From Isoetes taiwanensis (taxonomy: Eukaryota > Streptophyta > Lycopodiopsida > Isoetales > Isoetaceae), in the NCBI GenBank assembly GCA_021234155.1, contig JAJEKV010000027.1:15286891-15350890 (forward strand): a DNA stretch of 64,000 bases. Reading direction: 5' to 3'. The notes below the pieces were generated by a model that was not told where the DNA came from, ran no database searches, and was given only the letters and a program-made list of their open reading frames with translations. The translations under genes were made by a program, and so were the position numbers. Numbering within the stretch: position 1 is the stretch's first letter; each line of letters begins with the position of its first letter. Positions 1-10,336 of the stretch are shown here, one piece after another.

Positions 1-180
1 AAAGCCAAAAACGCAGGTTTTAGGGTTAAAGATCTTTCTCAGCGAGTCGAGAAAGGCAGCCAAAGCTTAAAAACGCAGTTTTAGGGGTTAAAGACCTTTC
101 GACTCAGCGAAGTCGAAAAGGCAACCAAAGCCAAAAAACATTAAAGTTTGAGGGTCTTTCTCAACTCGCGAGTCGAAAGG
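1..180. repeat. Imperfect tandem repeat, ~70-bp unit
   Basis: Two to three imperfect copies of a unit that starts near CAAAGCxxAAAAACGCAG, continues through TTTTAGGGxTTAAAGA and ends in a CTTTC...GAGTCGAAAGGC block. The blocks around 1-60, 61-120 and 121-182 align with small indels. No coding function is supported. The left edge of the window cuts the array, so its full length is unknown. Confidence 0.6.
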
Positions 181-330
181 CGGTTCTAAGGCCCCTTCAA
201 AGTAAAAAATATAGGTCCGAGTGGAAAACATAGTTCTAAGGCCCTTCAAAATAAAAAAAACAGGTCTAAGGCCCTTCAAGATGAAAAACACAAGTCTAAG
301 GCCATTTGGAGTGAAAAACACAACAAGTCC
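181..330. repeat. Imperfect tandem repeat, ~30-45 bp unit
   Basis: About four copies of a unit reading TCTAAGGCCCTTCAAxxTxAAAAA followed by ACAxG (near 184, 235, 265 and 294). It directly follows the previous array and shares its purine-rich character. A minus-strand reading frame across it is only a by-product of the repeat. Confidence 0.6.
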
Positions 331-360
331 GAAAGGTCGAAAATGAATAACCTTCAAACA

Positions 361-1139
361 TCATATCATATTACTATACCTTTGTTCACATGTGATCAAA
401 CATACAACAAATGTGGCGAACCTACTTGCCTACTTGTCTCCCTTTTTTTAATATGTCAATGTTTATCTATAGCTTTATTCAAAGATACCTTTCTTAAATG
501 AAACAAGATATACTATGTATTTTCTAATAAGACAATATCCTATACTATGTATTTTTTAATAAACACAATATCCTATGTATTTTCTATGAAAAATACCCTC
601 CCCATAAATTTCCTATGTATTTTCCAAGAATGCCTAATGCACATGTAAATAGCAACATATGCATGCACCTATAATACACATTATAACTTAAAAAATAATT
701 TACCCTTATAACTAATAATAATGCACCATATAAATATACTTACCCTTATAACTAATAATAATGCACCATATAAATATTATGCCCACGTGACTTATTTTCA
801 AGACTCACTTTACTCTACTCTCTACGGGACTTATTTTCAAGACTCTTACACCCCACCCTTTTTGCCCCCAATATTTGAATTTTGAAATTTGGTACACACC
901 TTTGTGCCCTGCAGGATCATGTTGTACCACTTGGAAAGGAGAAACCACTCGGTTTCTAAAGATCTGCAACCACGAATCCGTTTCTTGAAGAACAACACCC
1001 ACAAGAATCGCATTTCATTCATTTTCCTTGCTAAAATTATCCTCGGAACTATGATCGCCCACAAGAATCACATTTTGCACCATTTTGGGTCCACATTTCC
1101 GACCACGAAATTATCGATCTGCCATAGCCGTTTCTTCAA
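361..1139. other. AT-rich stretch without a recognisable gene; 40-bp direct duplication at 700-780
   Basis: AT-rich DNA. A unit of about 40 bp (ACTTACCCTTATAACTAATA..., ending CACCATATAAATAT) occurs twice back to back at about 700-780. The segment TATCCTATxxTATGTATTTT is repeated at 535-575. A long plus-strand open frame from about 889 starts only at a non-ATG codon and has no recognisable domain, so it is not called as a gene. Confidence 0.4.
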
Positions 1140-1600
1140 GAACAACACCGGCAAAGAGGCGCTTCAAGCGGCGGCTTCTAAGCGGCTTTCGATATCGGCG
1201 ATTTTGGAGATAAGCACTATGATATCGGCGACTTTGGAGATAAAGCGCTCGATATCGGCTTCAGCTGCTCGCTATCAATTCCGACTAGTTGGGATAATGG
1301 ATGGCGCTCATCTTTATTGCTGCTATCTCTGCTGCAGTCGACCTAGCGGTGCAGCAACTCCGGCATGGTGCTCCATCTCCGGCTTACGTCTCCATTACAT
1401 TCATAGCACGCAAAGCCTTAAAGCGGCTTCGCAATCCGCTCTATAAAAGCCTTAAAGCGGCTTCTTGAATCCACGCCAATGCCTTAAACCTCGCTTCTTA
1501 AATCGTGCTTTCTCAAACTCAAGGCCTTCTCAAATCTCTGATTCAAATCTGTGCTTTCTCAATGCCTTCCAAATCTCAATGCCTTTCGAAGTAGCATAAG
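1140..1600. repeat. Short direct repeats (GATATCGGCGAxTTTGGAGATAA and CTTAAAGCGGCTTC)
   Basis: A ~28-bp unit built on GATATCGGCGA-TTTGGAGATAA is repeated in tandem around 1189-1260. The phrase CTTAAAGCGGCTTC recurs around 1419-1475, and CAAATCTC-type phrases recur to 1600. The G+C content is higher than in the flanks. It reads as a degenerate local repeat rather than a gene. Confidence 0.45.
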
Positions 1601-1779
1601 TCTGCGGCTAGTTTGCAGAAGCCAGCCCCTCCCCCCCCTGCCGGTTACAGTTTACATGGAGATCTGGGTAATTTTTGTCCCGTTCTTGGATTGATTTGTC
1701 CCGTTTCGGCTTGATTTTCTCGGCCTTCGACATGATTCCCCGATCCTATCTTGGGTAAGCGACACCTTCTTCTTCTTGG

Positions 1780-2124
1780 ATGGGAAATGAGGCCGCACCT
1801 TTTGCTTTTCCTTTCTCGCCAGTCCGCGAGCGGTGGTTTGGAGGGGCGTGGTTAGCGCTGAGGCTTTGCCGGCATAGCCAAGGTCGTTTTCTTGGTGAAG
1901 AACAGAGGATAGAAGAATCTGAAGCAAAGGGTAAAACAGAAGAGCAAGAAGACAGTAGCCCAAGCAGTGGCCAACAAGAAATGGGGAAAGAAGCTTGGAG
2001 CAATTCTAATGCCTCAGAGTTGAAAATAAGACCGCCCAATTCTGCTTCGAAGATGACAGATCAGGAAGGGGGCGCTGCTGGTACAACAGGAGCTACTTCT
2101 GCAGATGCTTTGATAGGGCCTTAA
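1780..2124 (+). CDS. Possible first exon or short hypothetical protein (114 codons)
   Basis: An open frame starting at a true ATG and ending at TAA. The middle third is acidic and rich in E, S, Q and K (about residues 45-75). The tail is rich in small residues (GGAAGTTGATSAD). No family is recognised and no membrane segment or signal peptide is evident. Base composition is higher in G+C than the flanks, which weakly favours a coding or regulatory origin. It could be the 5' exon of a longer gene, because no donor site was settled, or a chance frame. No homologous block elsewhere in the window supports it. Confidence 0.18.
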   Translation: MGNEAAPFAFPFSPVRERWFGGAWLALRLCRHSQGRFLGEEQRIEESEAKGKTEEQEDSSPSSGQQEMGKEAWSNSNASELKIRPPNSASKMTDQEGGAAGTTGATSADALIGP

Positions 2125-2520
2125 GCTTGGCAAGAGAACTTATTTCTAAGACTCTGCTGTGAGCAAGGCTGCATCTACACATGTTTCTTCACTTCCTAGT
2201 GGCAAAAAATCCCTTTCCGGCTCAGACCATCCAAGTGCCCAGATGCCAGGTTGAAGGGTGCAAAGCTGATCTCTTGGAGCTCGGTTACAAAGGAATGGCA
2301 TAAAATAAAAAAATGCCTTGACGGCTTGAGTCAGCATGAAAAAAGGTGCTTCAGATGGGTACTGTGTCTGAGAACTGTCCAGCTTTTTCCTATGTGAATA
2401 TCGGCTTGGAGAAGGAGTAGGTCCAATTGCTTTGCACACGAAAGACTCTTCAATTCTCGACTCACTAGTCGAGAACACCGTTTAAATACCACCAAGTTGG
2501 CTATTATTTCCTGATTCATT

Positions 2521-2605
2521 ATATATATATTGTTTTTTTTTAATTAATTATAATAATGTTAATTATATTTGTTAATTATATTTATTATAATTATATTGAT
2601 TATAA
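2521..2605. repeat. TA/TTAATTATA low-complexity tract
   Basis: A TATATATATA run is followed by a T-tract and repeated TTAATTATA/TTATAATTATA words. It borders the polypyrimidine array to its right. Confidence 0.7.
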
Positions 2606-2617
2606 TTACTAAAGGTT

Positions 2618-2935
2618 GCCCATCTTTGCCCCCTTTTGCCCTTTCTCTCCCCTTCCCATTTGCCCCTTTGCCCATCATCCTCCTCCCCCAGTTGCCTCTT
2701 TGCCCATCCTCCTTCCCTTCTCCAGTTGCCTTTCCCATCCTCCTCCCCTCTCCAGTTGCCTCTTTCCCATCCCCTCCCCCTCCCAATTGCCTCTTGCCCG
2801 TCCTCCTCCCCTCTCTAGTTGCCTCTTGCCCCCTCTTCTCACCCCCCTTTTCGAACTTCCTCCCTCCCCCCCTTCTTCTAACTTAACCCCTTCCTTACTT
2901 CTCTCAACTTCTCCCCTTTCCCTTCCCCTCCCCCT
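2618..2935. repeat. Polypyrimidine minisatellite (C/T only on the plus strand)
   Basis: About 300 bases are almost purely C and T on the plus strand. Inside is a ~30-bp unit reading AGTTGCCTCTTxCCCATCCT followed by CCTCCCCTCTCC, repeated four to five times at about 2690-2825. Open frames on both strands follow from the lack of purines and are not genes. Confidence 0.8.
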
Positions 2936-2940
2936 GATCT

Positions 2941-4960
2941 AACAACGATTCAATGAAAAAATTTTTGTCCCATTTTCAGTCCGAGTCCCAAAATTCAAGA
3001 TTTGTCCCACTTTAATTAAATACGACTTATTTGTATTATAATTGCAATTGCTTTATTTAAATATCTAAGTATTGCTATGCATAGCATTACTAAACTCTTT
3101 ACTAACGATTGTAAAGGTGTTAAGACCTCTAATTGACTTGAGGTCATCCCTAACTGAGAAGGGAACGAAAGCCCTCTAATGGAATTGAGGCCATTTCTAA
3201 CTGAACTGAAATGAGAAATCCGTAACCTCTAAAGGAACTGAGGTTATAGAATTAAATATCCTTAAAGGAATAGACAATTTTTCCTCAAGGTTAACGCGGA
3301 TGTTTAACCTTGGGAAGGGAAGGATTGTTACGGCTCAATGCCGGCTTGGGGGAGCGGCTCGGCTTCATGCATCGGAAACCATATATTTCTAAGGCTTGTA
3401 AATTATTGGTAGTTCATTTTCCCTTATGTCCCTAGGGTCTTGGTTTGGCAGTTTAAATTAGCTTAGAGTTATAGAACCATTGGGTTTCTATAGAACCATT
3501 AGCTATCGTGATTGTCAGAATGTGTGGGGTCGTGCTTCACCTATTTATACCAAACATCCCCCTTTAGGTGCTTCAACTCTCTATTCTAGTTCGGGTGCTG
3601 TGGAGAAATTTCTCGAGAGGGCTGACGACCGTTTCTCATTAGGGTTTTCCTCGAAAACCTGAAAGGGCGGGGTTTTTCATCCCGCTGAGAACCTGTCGCC
3701 AATCTTCTTACATTTGCTTAGCCTCCCTGGTAGATGATTTATCTTTTGTTTTGTACTCTTGTTTTGTCATCATGCTCTCGATGATTGTCTAGTTTCAGAG
3801 TATTTTTCAAGATTTTCAAAAACTTCTACCTCAAGTACGGGGAACCAATTTGTACTCAGCATTTCAAACAGCTCAATGAAAACACCACTTCACTTCGGCC
3901 ATTTGTTTGTATCATAGAATCTATCGTAGGAATATCATACATCCTTCTTTCACCGGATAATCTTAAGTTACACAAAATTAAACTACAATTCTATAACAGC
4001 AAAGTTGCATAGAACTTTACAACATAAAACAAGGAGAACCCAAGATCTAATTCTTCCTATTTTGTTTTGGTTATTCCTCTGCATCTATGCTTTTCTAAAT
4101 GTGCAGCTTAGATTTGTGTGATTTAAAATCTAAACATCAAAATATAACAATGCTAATTTTTAAATATTATAGCAGAGCTCTTCCATTTAAGAAATGCACA
4201 GTTTTTAAATTAAGAAAGATCATTGCAAAAATCTGAATTAATCTAAAGAAAACACTAAAAATAAAACGACACTACAAGTAGAGTAGACTCAGAAAACATG
4301 AAATCACTAACCTTTAGTATCCATTAGTGTTGAAATGCTCAGAAACACCTTGACTACGCCCAAAATCTGTATAATAAAGCTCGAAAACCGTATCAGGAGC
4401 TGGAGGTCCCTAAATCACTCCGAGATTTTTGCAGGCAGGCCGAAAATCGACCTAAGAATAGGAAATTGGAAGAATTGGACGAGATCGCTGTTGAGATAGG
4501 AAGATCACTCAATAAATAAGAAGGCGATTCACTGTCAGAACAGGAATAGGAAGGTGCTCGAAAACTTTTGGTGTAAGAAGGAAAAGAGACGGTTAGATTT
4601 CAATTAATTTGGGTTCATTATGGTATTTTATAGTTATTAGTGGCAGATGTACGCCATTAAAATAAAGTAGGCTATTTAGATGCCTATACATATAAAAGAT
4701 AATTTTTAGCCTGCTCGCCAAGAAAATAATACCTTTAAGACGGGCATTAAAAAGTTAATTTAAAATTTAAAAGTGTTTATGCCGCCCACGACTATCCCTT
4801 TTTCCAACTACCTTTCAATCATTCGCTTATACTAACTACCCTTTTTTTTTTAAATTGCCTCGCCAATTATAGCTTTCTTGGCTCATTTAATTCACAGAAC
4901 TTTGTGTTTTTCTTCTGGCACCTAAAGAAACACAAGAACTCTGCGACTGCGTCTTCAATA
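2941..4960. other. No gene recognised
   Basis: AT-rich DNA with several short reading frames and no domain. At 3120-3260 the phrase TCTAATxGAxTTGAGG(T/C)CAT recurs two or three times as a short imperfect repeat. The stretch at 3300-3720 has a retroelement-like flavour but no matching second copy in the window, so no LTR is called. Confidence 0.35.
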
Positions 4961-4970
4961 GCAAATTCAG

Positions 4971-5338
4971 ATGTCGCCAAGAAGAAAGCTTGCTGAAGAT
5001 CTGGATGAAGCATCCTCATCTCAGATAACTACCGTGTCAACATAATTGAGTCAAGTGCCCTTCATTGGCTACTCCACTTTAATTAACACAGGTTTGCAGG
5101 TTCATAAAAAACAAAAGGAATCTACAGAGTTGAAATTGCAAATTGGAGAAGCATGTTGCTTATTAGCAGAAAACAACAAAGATGCCATGGAGTGTCTCTG
5201 GGTCCTGGTTACATTCAAATCAGAGTACCATACTACTTTGTTGCAATTCATCCCCTACCAAGAACACATGCAGGAGCAGAGACATTGGGAGAATCAGTGG
5301 GTAGTTTCTTGGCTTGGCCAAGAAAACTTCTTAGAGAG
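4971..5338 (+). pseudogene. DUF8039-like exon, frameshifted (transposon-associated plant domain)
   Basis: A plus-strand start MSPRRKLAEDL precedes an in-frame TAA. After a likely AG acceptor at 5098-5099 a second segment reads VHKKQKES...IGEACCLLAENNKDAM. A change of frame near 5185 then gives HGVSLGPGYIQIRV and, further on, GESVGSFLAWPRKLL. It ends at a clean donor (GAGAG/GTATGT, 5338/5339). From memory, the pattern HGVPLGP-x-(V/I)-x-V ... GEAVGSF-x-x-WPK-x-L is that of plant DUF8039 domains found in En/Spm-like and related mobile-gene proteins. The frame break and early stop indicate a pseudogene. No transposase core was found nearby. The identification rests on motif resemblance only. Confidence 0.5.
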
Positions 5339-5344
5339 GTATGT

Positions 5345-6089
5345 ATGCATGCAATAATTCAATCCACTTGCATCTACTGAAGCATTTCAATACATAAATT
5401 AGTTTACTATTTTTCTGCACTGACATAAATACATTGATGCACTTCTTTGCCAATAATATACACATGCATAACTAGATCTTGTTTCAAGATAGTAATACAG
5501 TACTCTAGGAATAAAATCAACACATATTGCGTATAGTAATAAAATAGCATTGTAGTGGAAGTCATGCAGAAGCAGTATTATTCATCATGAGTAGGAGGCT
5601 TTCCTATCCTCTTGATTTCATATCTCCCATGCTCAGGAATCCACTCCAAGAAGATCACCATGGTAGAGATCAGAATGCCTTCTAGGATTTATGACGACCA
5701 TAGTAAGCCAATCCTCCAGCATAATCCCCCTTTGTCGAGCTCTGGCCAGGTCATCATGACTTATCTGGCATGTCATGGAGTCAATATTTTCAGGATTAGG
5801 AAGCCGATATCCCAATCGTGCCTCTCCCAATCTTGCCATCAAGAGATCAAGGATTTAGATGCCAAAGAAGGGGCTGTTTGCAAACCAGACCCTGTGTTGC
5901 TATTTATGCCCTGGAGAATGTGTGCATGTATATTATACTAATTAGTGGCTACATCATTGAGTACAATGTACCGACCTGTATGCATGTTGTGGTAGTAGTT
6001 TTCATGTGGTAATTAACTAAACTTAATATAAATAGGTTTATACATAAATATATTTTAGGTATATTATTGTCAAACTACTTTGTTTACCT
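5345..6089. other. No gene recognised
   Basis: AT-rich intergenic DNA. A 109-codon plus-strand frame at 5612-5941 overlaps frames on the other strand and carries no recognisable motif. Confidence 0.3.
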
Positions 6090-7150
6090 CGCGCTAGGCG
6101 TGAGCTGATAATATTATTTGCTCTTTTCCTTTAAGTATGAAGTCCAACTTGCGCCGGGCGCGTGATATATAATTTTATAACCTGATATATACAAAAATAA
6201 GAAAATTAAGAAAATTTTATATGTATAGTAATTAGAGTCTCAAAACATCCATTCTAGAAATGACTTAATGCAATATATACAGATACCCGCGCTCGGCGCA
6301 AGACGTAAAAAAATATACAGCCGAGAAATAAAAAGAAATATTTCATTATAAAGAAAAATTTGATTACAAAGAGTTTATTTTATGCTCTGGTAGGACTGAT
6401 AGTAGTGGTGCAAGTTCAAGAATTACTGTTCTTTGGACAAAATAATCCAACCTATCTGCATCCAGATTTGTCATGAGCAGAAGGTAGTTCATTCTAGCCT
6501 CTAGCATTCCATCATAGCCACTTTTAAAAACCTCCAATAAATTCTTTATTGATTTAGCTCAGCACTACAAAATGACTCAAAACAAAGTTGATGCCCATTA
6601 AAGAGCTTGCATGTAGCAACACTTCAGCAATGTCTGCATGAATCTGGGCATCTGATAAACATGTCGTTGTAGATGTGGCACTATCAGAGAAATCTCTCTG
6701 TTCAAGGACTGCAATCACATAATCGAACCTATGAATCAACCTGTCAAAATCCATGAATAAGGTGGATTTAGGGATATCTTTCAGAAGTGCCTTGTCTCGG
6801 GCTTTGGTCAATATCAGCTCCAAGCTTCTGTTATGGACGTGAGCAGGATTGGTTGGGGGACCTCCACGAATCCTATTGTGTAACCCATTGTGTAAAGAGT
6901 AACTGCGCAAATAGGGGAAGAGGTATTTGTAATGCTTGAGCAGATACGAAATTGTCTTAGCTTTGGACGTGTCGCACATTCAGTCACGCGCAGCACGGTA
7001 CGGTATACAATGAATCCCTTTCGTCCATGTGATATTGGATAGTTTAATTTGACTTGCGCCGAACGCAAGAAGTTTTATTTGACATATTATTATATATTTG
7101 GTATACGTTTAATATATCGACGTGTTGCGCGTTCACTCGGGCGCAGCACA
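6090..7150. repeat. Dispersed GC-rich quasi-palindromes (GCGCCGGGCGC type)
   Basis: Short GC-rich near-palindromes stand out in AT-rich DNA: CGCGCTAGGCGTGAGC (6090-6105), CTTGCGCCGGGCGCGTG (6148-6164), CCGCGCTCGGCGCAAG (6287-6302), CTTGCGCCGAACGCAAG (7053-7069) and GTGTTGCGC...GGGCGCAGCAC (7123-7148). The last resembles GTGTCGCAC...ACGCGCAGCAC at 6969-6996. They resemble the hairpin-bearing ends of some plant Helitrons or MITEs, but no element boundaries could be set. Confidence 0.5.
6554..6979 (-). CDS. Hypothetical 141-residue reading frame
   Basis: A minus-strand frame from a real ATG (MCDTSKAKTISYLL) to a TAA. The composition looks protein-like: a basic N-terminus, a central LLKDIPKSTLFMDFDRLIHRFDYVI segment with amphipathic-helix spacing, and a leucine-rich C-terminal third. 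No family is recognised. Four GC-rich quasi-palindromes lie around it, two of them at its 5' side, so it may be cargo of, or debris from, a mobile element. A homologous segment was not found elsewhere in the window. It could be one exon of a longer gene. Confidence 0.3.
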   Translation of the reverse strand: MCDTSKAKTISYLLKHYKYLFPYLRSYSLHNGLHNRIRGGPPTNPAHVHNRSLELILTKARDKALLKDIPKSTLFMDFDRLIHRFDYVIAVLEQRDFSDSATSTTTCLSDAQIHADIAEVLLHASSLMGINFVLSHFVVLS

Positions 7151-7181
7151 TGGTTGGCCTTGATTTGAAATTACAGCTTAC

Positions 7182-7359
<178 letters not shown>

Positions 7360-7456
7360 CATCCGTTCAAACCATCAGCATGGAATATTGCAGCCAAGCC
7401 ATTGCAGAAGAAAGCTCAAGCTGCGTCCGCTCTTCTTACAAGATGTCTTAGCAAAA

Positions 7457-7617
7457 ATACAACCTGTGAAGAGGAGGACCAATCCATTGCTCAGAATCAG
7501 ATTGGTACCATAGTTCGACCTGAAGACCCTATATGTTGTGCTAAATTGGCCCGAGACAAATTGCTTTGGCCAAATAAAATTCTACAAAATATTCAACTTA
7601 CAGTAATTAAGTTAGTA
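7457..7617 (+). repeat. Direct repeat X, copy A (intact junction)
   Basis: This segment (ATACAACCTGTGAAGAGG ... AATTAAGTTAGTA) is repeated almost exactly at 10324-10503. Copy B has 19 extra bases, CTAAGGTAAGGGTCTGATAG-like, which include a splice-donor word. Copy A runs directly into block Y (TAATTTGTTAAATAGG...), giving an uninterrupted reference for the insertion that splits copy B. One frame is open across copy A (TCEEEDQSIAQNQIG ... AKLARDKLLWPNKI), so it may be an exon. Confidence 0.85.
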
Positions 7618-8240
7618 TAATTTGTTAAATAGGTTAAGCTTTGACCTTGTTTTTATGGTCATTTCTTAATCAAAATCTAAACTAGGAGCAGGATAACAAC
7701 TGAAGGGTTTGCCTATGACACCTGCCTTCCCATAAGTGGAAACCATACTAATGCTTTTTTTCTTATGGATGGTGGCAGGTAAGAGGAACCCTTCCCTGGT
7801 GATTTTGATATGTTATGATTTGGAAGATTTTGCAAATACAACCTCCTGTAAGAATGGTGATGTCTTCAAAAGATCTTTCTGGACATTATTCCATATTGAT
7901 TGTTACACATGCAATATTAGTTATGGAAAAGCATGGTGCTATTTTGTCAAGAAAAGATAATGAGTATGTCTTTTTGCATGTAAATGCAAACAGGTAATTC
8001 ACTTCTTGTTGTTTCTCTGCTAAATGCCAATATGATCTTACATTATACTCGTTTGATTCTTTATACAAGATTTTCTTTTGACATGCATTATTGGCTCAGT
8101 TAAATTTGGCAAATAGACATAGGCACAGATTTTGATTACCTTGTTTACAAGGACAGAAAGACTTAGTGCTAGAATTTTGGTTCTAAGGAGATTAGGCTTT
8201 AGGTTAGACCCTAAAGACCTAGCAAGCATCTATTTACAAG
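7618..8240 (+). repeat. Direct repeat Y, copy A
   Basis: Homologous to 15910-16480 at roughly 95% by eye. Copy A has two small extra segments: ACACCTGCCTTCCCATAAG near 7720, and about 45 bp near 8162-8205. It contains an open frame ending SGHYSILIVTHAILVMEKHG...NANR just before a donor-like AG/GTAATT at about 7994, so it probably holds an exon of the gene whose next exon begins at 8338. The function of that segment is not recognised. Confidence 0.85.
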
Positions 8241-8337
8241 ATTCTGGTAACTCCTCTAAGGACGAGTTATGGTCTTCATCTGTTGCATATGTTCTGCTAT
8301 ATTACTCAAATACTAATAAAGTGAACAATGATTTCAG

Positions 8338-8560
8338 GATGGTTCCAGTTCTGCAACTTTGCTCTGGGATCCGCAGTTGATTTTATTAGGATATTCTGAG
8401 CTGAATTGCCAGATTCCTAACAAGGCAGTGCAGACAATTTTGTGCTGTTTCAGAGACAAAGAGGTTCATGAATTTATTCTGAAAAAAGAAAAGGCAATTA
8501 CTGACAGCAGACATTCAGCTGTTGCTTATCTTGGGTTTAATGAGCGTGGCTTACACTCTT
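8338..8560 (+). pseudogene. Probable upstream exon of the RT-like gene, ends in a frame break
   Basis: After an acceptor-like ATTTCAG (8331-8337) the frame is open as DGSSSATLLWDPQLILLGYS and continues through KKEKAITDSRHSAVAYLGFN. Near 8555-8562 the protein-like reading passes to another frame (VCFTKHPENINSK). The switch suggests a one-base indel joining this exon to the long reading frame at 8559. No family is recognised for this part. It could instead be a separate exon with an unresolved boundary. Confidence 0.4.
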
Positions 8561-9821
8561 GGTCTGCTTCACCAAGCATCCAGAGAATATCAATAGCAAA
8601 ATTGCTGAAACTTACAGCAATATGCCTGAGCCCCTCTTCACTAGGACTCAAAAAGAGGATTACTTTAACACAGTCTCTGATGAGGTAGTATCTTTTCTCG
8701 AAGATGCTAACAATATTTCCAAGAGAAAGAAAGCCAAGGCTCCTGTAATAGCTAAGGCTACAAAAAAGATTGGCAACAATATCTTTAGCCCAACCATTCT
8801 TGGTGGTGATGGCACAAATCATGCAAGGGAGGTTGTACATGAAGATGAAATGGAAGAAAACAATGAGGTAGAAAGGCTCAATATGGTTAATTGCTCCCTG
8901 TTTCCAGCTCTTACGCCAGAAGTAGTGGAAGCCCTTACTAGGCAGTATAACCACGCCATGTGGAAATGCAAAAATCTTGGGGTTGTAGCCCCTATCAACA
9001 CAAAATCGTGGATGTATTTGGCTGATATCAAATCAACACAGGTTAAGGCAGTTAAGGAGGTCATGGAAACAGGAGAATACATCCTTAACAGAGATGAGGT
9101 GGAACTGCCCTTCACCACACAGCTATTTGACAAAGAATGTTCCTGCAATTTGGGCATATATGTTAATCAGAAGAACCACATGGCATCTCTTGGTCCAGCA
9201 AGAGATGATTTCTTTGTAAGAAAAATGTGGCGATCCTTTTGCCCTTATATTAAGTGTGCATGCGACAAAAAGATGAACAAGAAGTGCAGAGACAATATCA
9301 CATGGTATGATCATGCAATATGGTTCGTATTGAACAATCTGGATATAGTTTTTCCTGGCTCTCCGCTCAAAAAGGCATTTCTTAACTTTGTTGGTCTGCT
9401 TAGTAACACCTTACAGGGTGCCACTTTAGCTCAAATTGGTTATCTCCACTTCAGGGAAAAATTTATAGAGATGGCTATTGAGCACAGCAAAAATAAAGAG
9501 TCTGATCTGCACCAGAAGTTTGGTTCAAAAAAGATGATCATGATCATGAAAGATATGCTGATTCCTGAAGAAGAGGTGATGCTAAAACCTGCTGGCAACG
9601 TCTATAGTCAGAACTCAAAGAAATCAGTTGGGTCTAGCATGGACCCTGCAAATGTCGCTGAATTCTTTCCTCCAAGGATGGCACGAACAGAAGTCCTTGG
9701 AAGTGATAAAACAACAACTGTGTCTGAATGTGATACTGTAAACATAGGCGAGTATTCTGTTAACAAGGCAAATACTCGTAGAGAGATTCATATGAAGCCT
9801 AAAGCTCTCAACATGGAATGA
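8559..9821 (+). CDS. RT-like family, N-terminal domain (uncharacterised)
   Basis: A 420-codon frame that opens at a non-ATG codon, so it is an exon rather than a full gene. It has a lysine-rich stretch (SKRKKAKAPVIAKATKKIG, about residues 53-72). The core contains GIYVNQKNHMA, WRSFCPYIKCACDKKMNKKC, DNITWYDHAIWFVLNNLDIVFP, and LAQIGYLHFREKF. The same ordered motifs appear on the minus strand at 13585-14430 (WRSWSPYIKC, ITWFDQGIWYALNHLDLIYP, LAQLGYLHV), so selection once maintained this domain. The conserved cysteines and tryptophans suggest a structured, perhaps metal-binding, domain. The minus-strand copy is followed by reverse-transcriptase motifs, so this is taken as the N-terminal module of the same protein. 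Its biochemical role is unknown. An AATAAA occurs soon after the stop (about 9860). Confidence 0.6.
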   Translation: MVCFTKHPENINSKIAETYSNMPEPLFTRTQKEDYFNTVSDEVVSFLEDANNISKRKKAKAPVIAKATKKIGNNIFSPTILGGDGTNHAREVVHEDEMEENNEVERLNMVNCSLFPALTPEVVEALTRQYNHAMWKCKNLGVVAPINTKSWMYLADIKSTQVKAVKEVMETGEYILNRDEVELPFTTQLFDKECSCNLGIYVNQKNHMASLGPARDDFFVRKMWRSFCPYIKCACDKKMNKKCRDNITWYDHAIWFVLNNLDIVFPGSPLKKAFLNFVGLLSNTLQGATLAQIGYLHFREKFIEMAIEHSKNKESDLHQKFGSKKMIMIMKDMLIPEEEVMLKPAGNVYSQNSKKSVGSSMDPANVAEFFPPRMARTEVLGSDKTTTVSECDTVNIGEYSVNKANTRREIHMKPKALNME

Positions 9822-9991
9822 GTTTACTGTCTTTGATGTACTTTTTATTAAAAAATTTTGAATAAAAGTTTGCTTCCCTTTGGAAGTAATATAATGGTTG
9901 TGTTGGCCACTTCTTTATTGTCATTCTATTTTATATGAACAGTAGCTCTTGATACTAATGCACTCAAAAATAATTGTTACATGTATTGCAG

Positions 9992-10336
9992 GAACAAGAC
10001 ACAAACTGCAACAGGTCAATAATAAGGGAGGCCAATGGCAGAATGAAGCTTGTTAGGGAAGCTTGTACAAAGCCAAAGAAAAATGTGCACTTGATGTATC
10101 ACTCTGCACTAATGGATGCCATTAAAATTAGAAGTGTATTTGAAGAGGATGTCATCCCATTTATTGATAAACAGGGTAGTGAGGCTCTGGATAATACCAT
10201 CTTTGGATGGAGGTATAGAGAAAAGTTCTCAGATTTACTATATAAACCTTTCTATATCTTTGTTACAAAAGATGAGCATAAGTGCCCTTGCAGAAATAAA
10301 TTATTACAGAGATTCGTTGATGCATACAACCTGTGA
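9992..10336 (+). pseudogene. RT-like family, second exon, truncated at a duplication junction
   Basis: Begins after TGTATTGCAG/G (9991/9992) and reads EQDTNCNRSIIREANG ... NTIFGWRYREKFSDLLYKPF ... CPCRNKLLQRFVD. The minus-strand relative at 12212-12830 has FGWRYDPKLIDYLYKPYRIF and a CCCHIPRMKKFLDPEIGHV continuation. The match stops at RFVD, exactly where repeat X copy B begins (10324), and a stop follows at once. The gene was therefore cut by the tandem-duplication junction, and its RT domain is absent from this copy. Confidence 0.65.

Noticed and set aside
1-180. Telomere-like TTTAGGG words
   Set aside because: Only isolated TTTTAGGG words within a longer tandem unit, no telomere repeat.
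889-1446. 185-codon plus-strand frame
   Set aside because: Opens at a non-ATG codon, includes short tandem repeats and has no recognisable domain.
2559-2942. Several proline/serine-rich or glycine/lysine-rich frames
   Set aside because: They follow from the polypyrimidine tract on either strand.
7461-7617. PWWP-domain start (AKLARDKLLWPNKI) in repeat X
   Set aside because: Only about 14 residues fit and the rest of the domain was not found; too weak to call.
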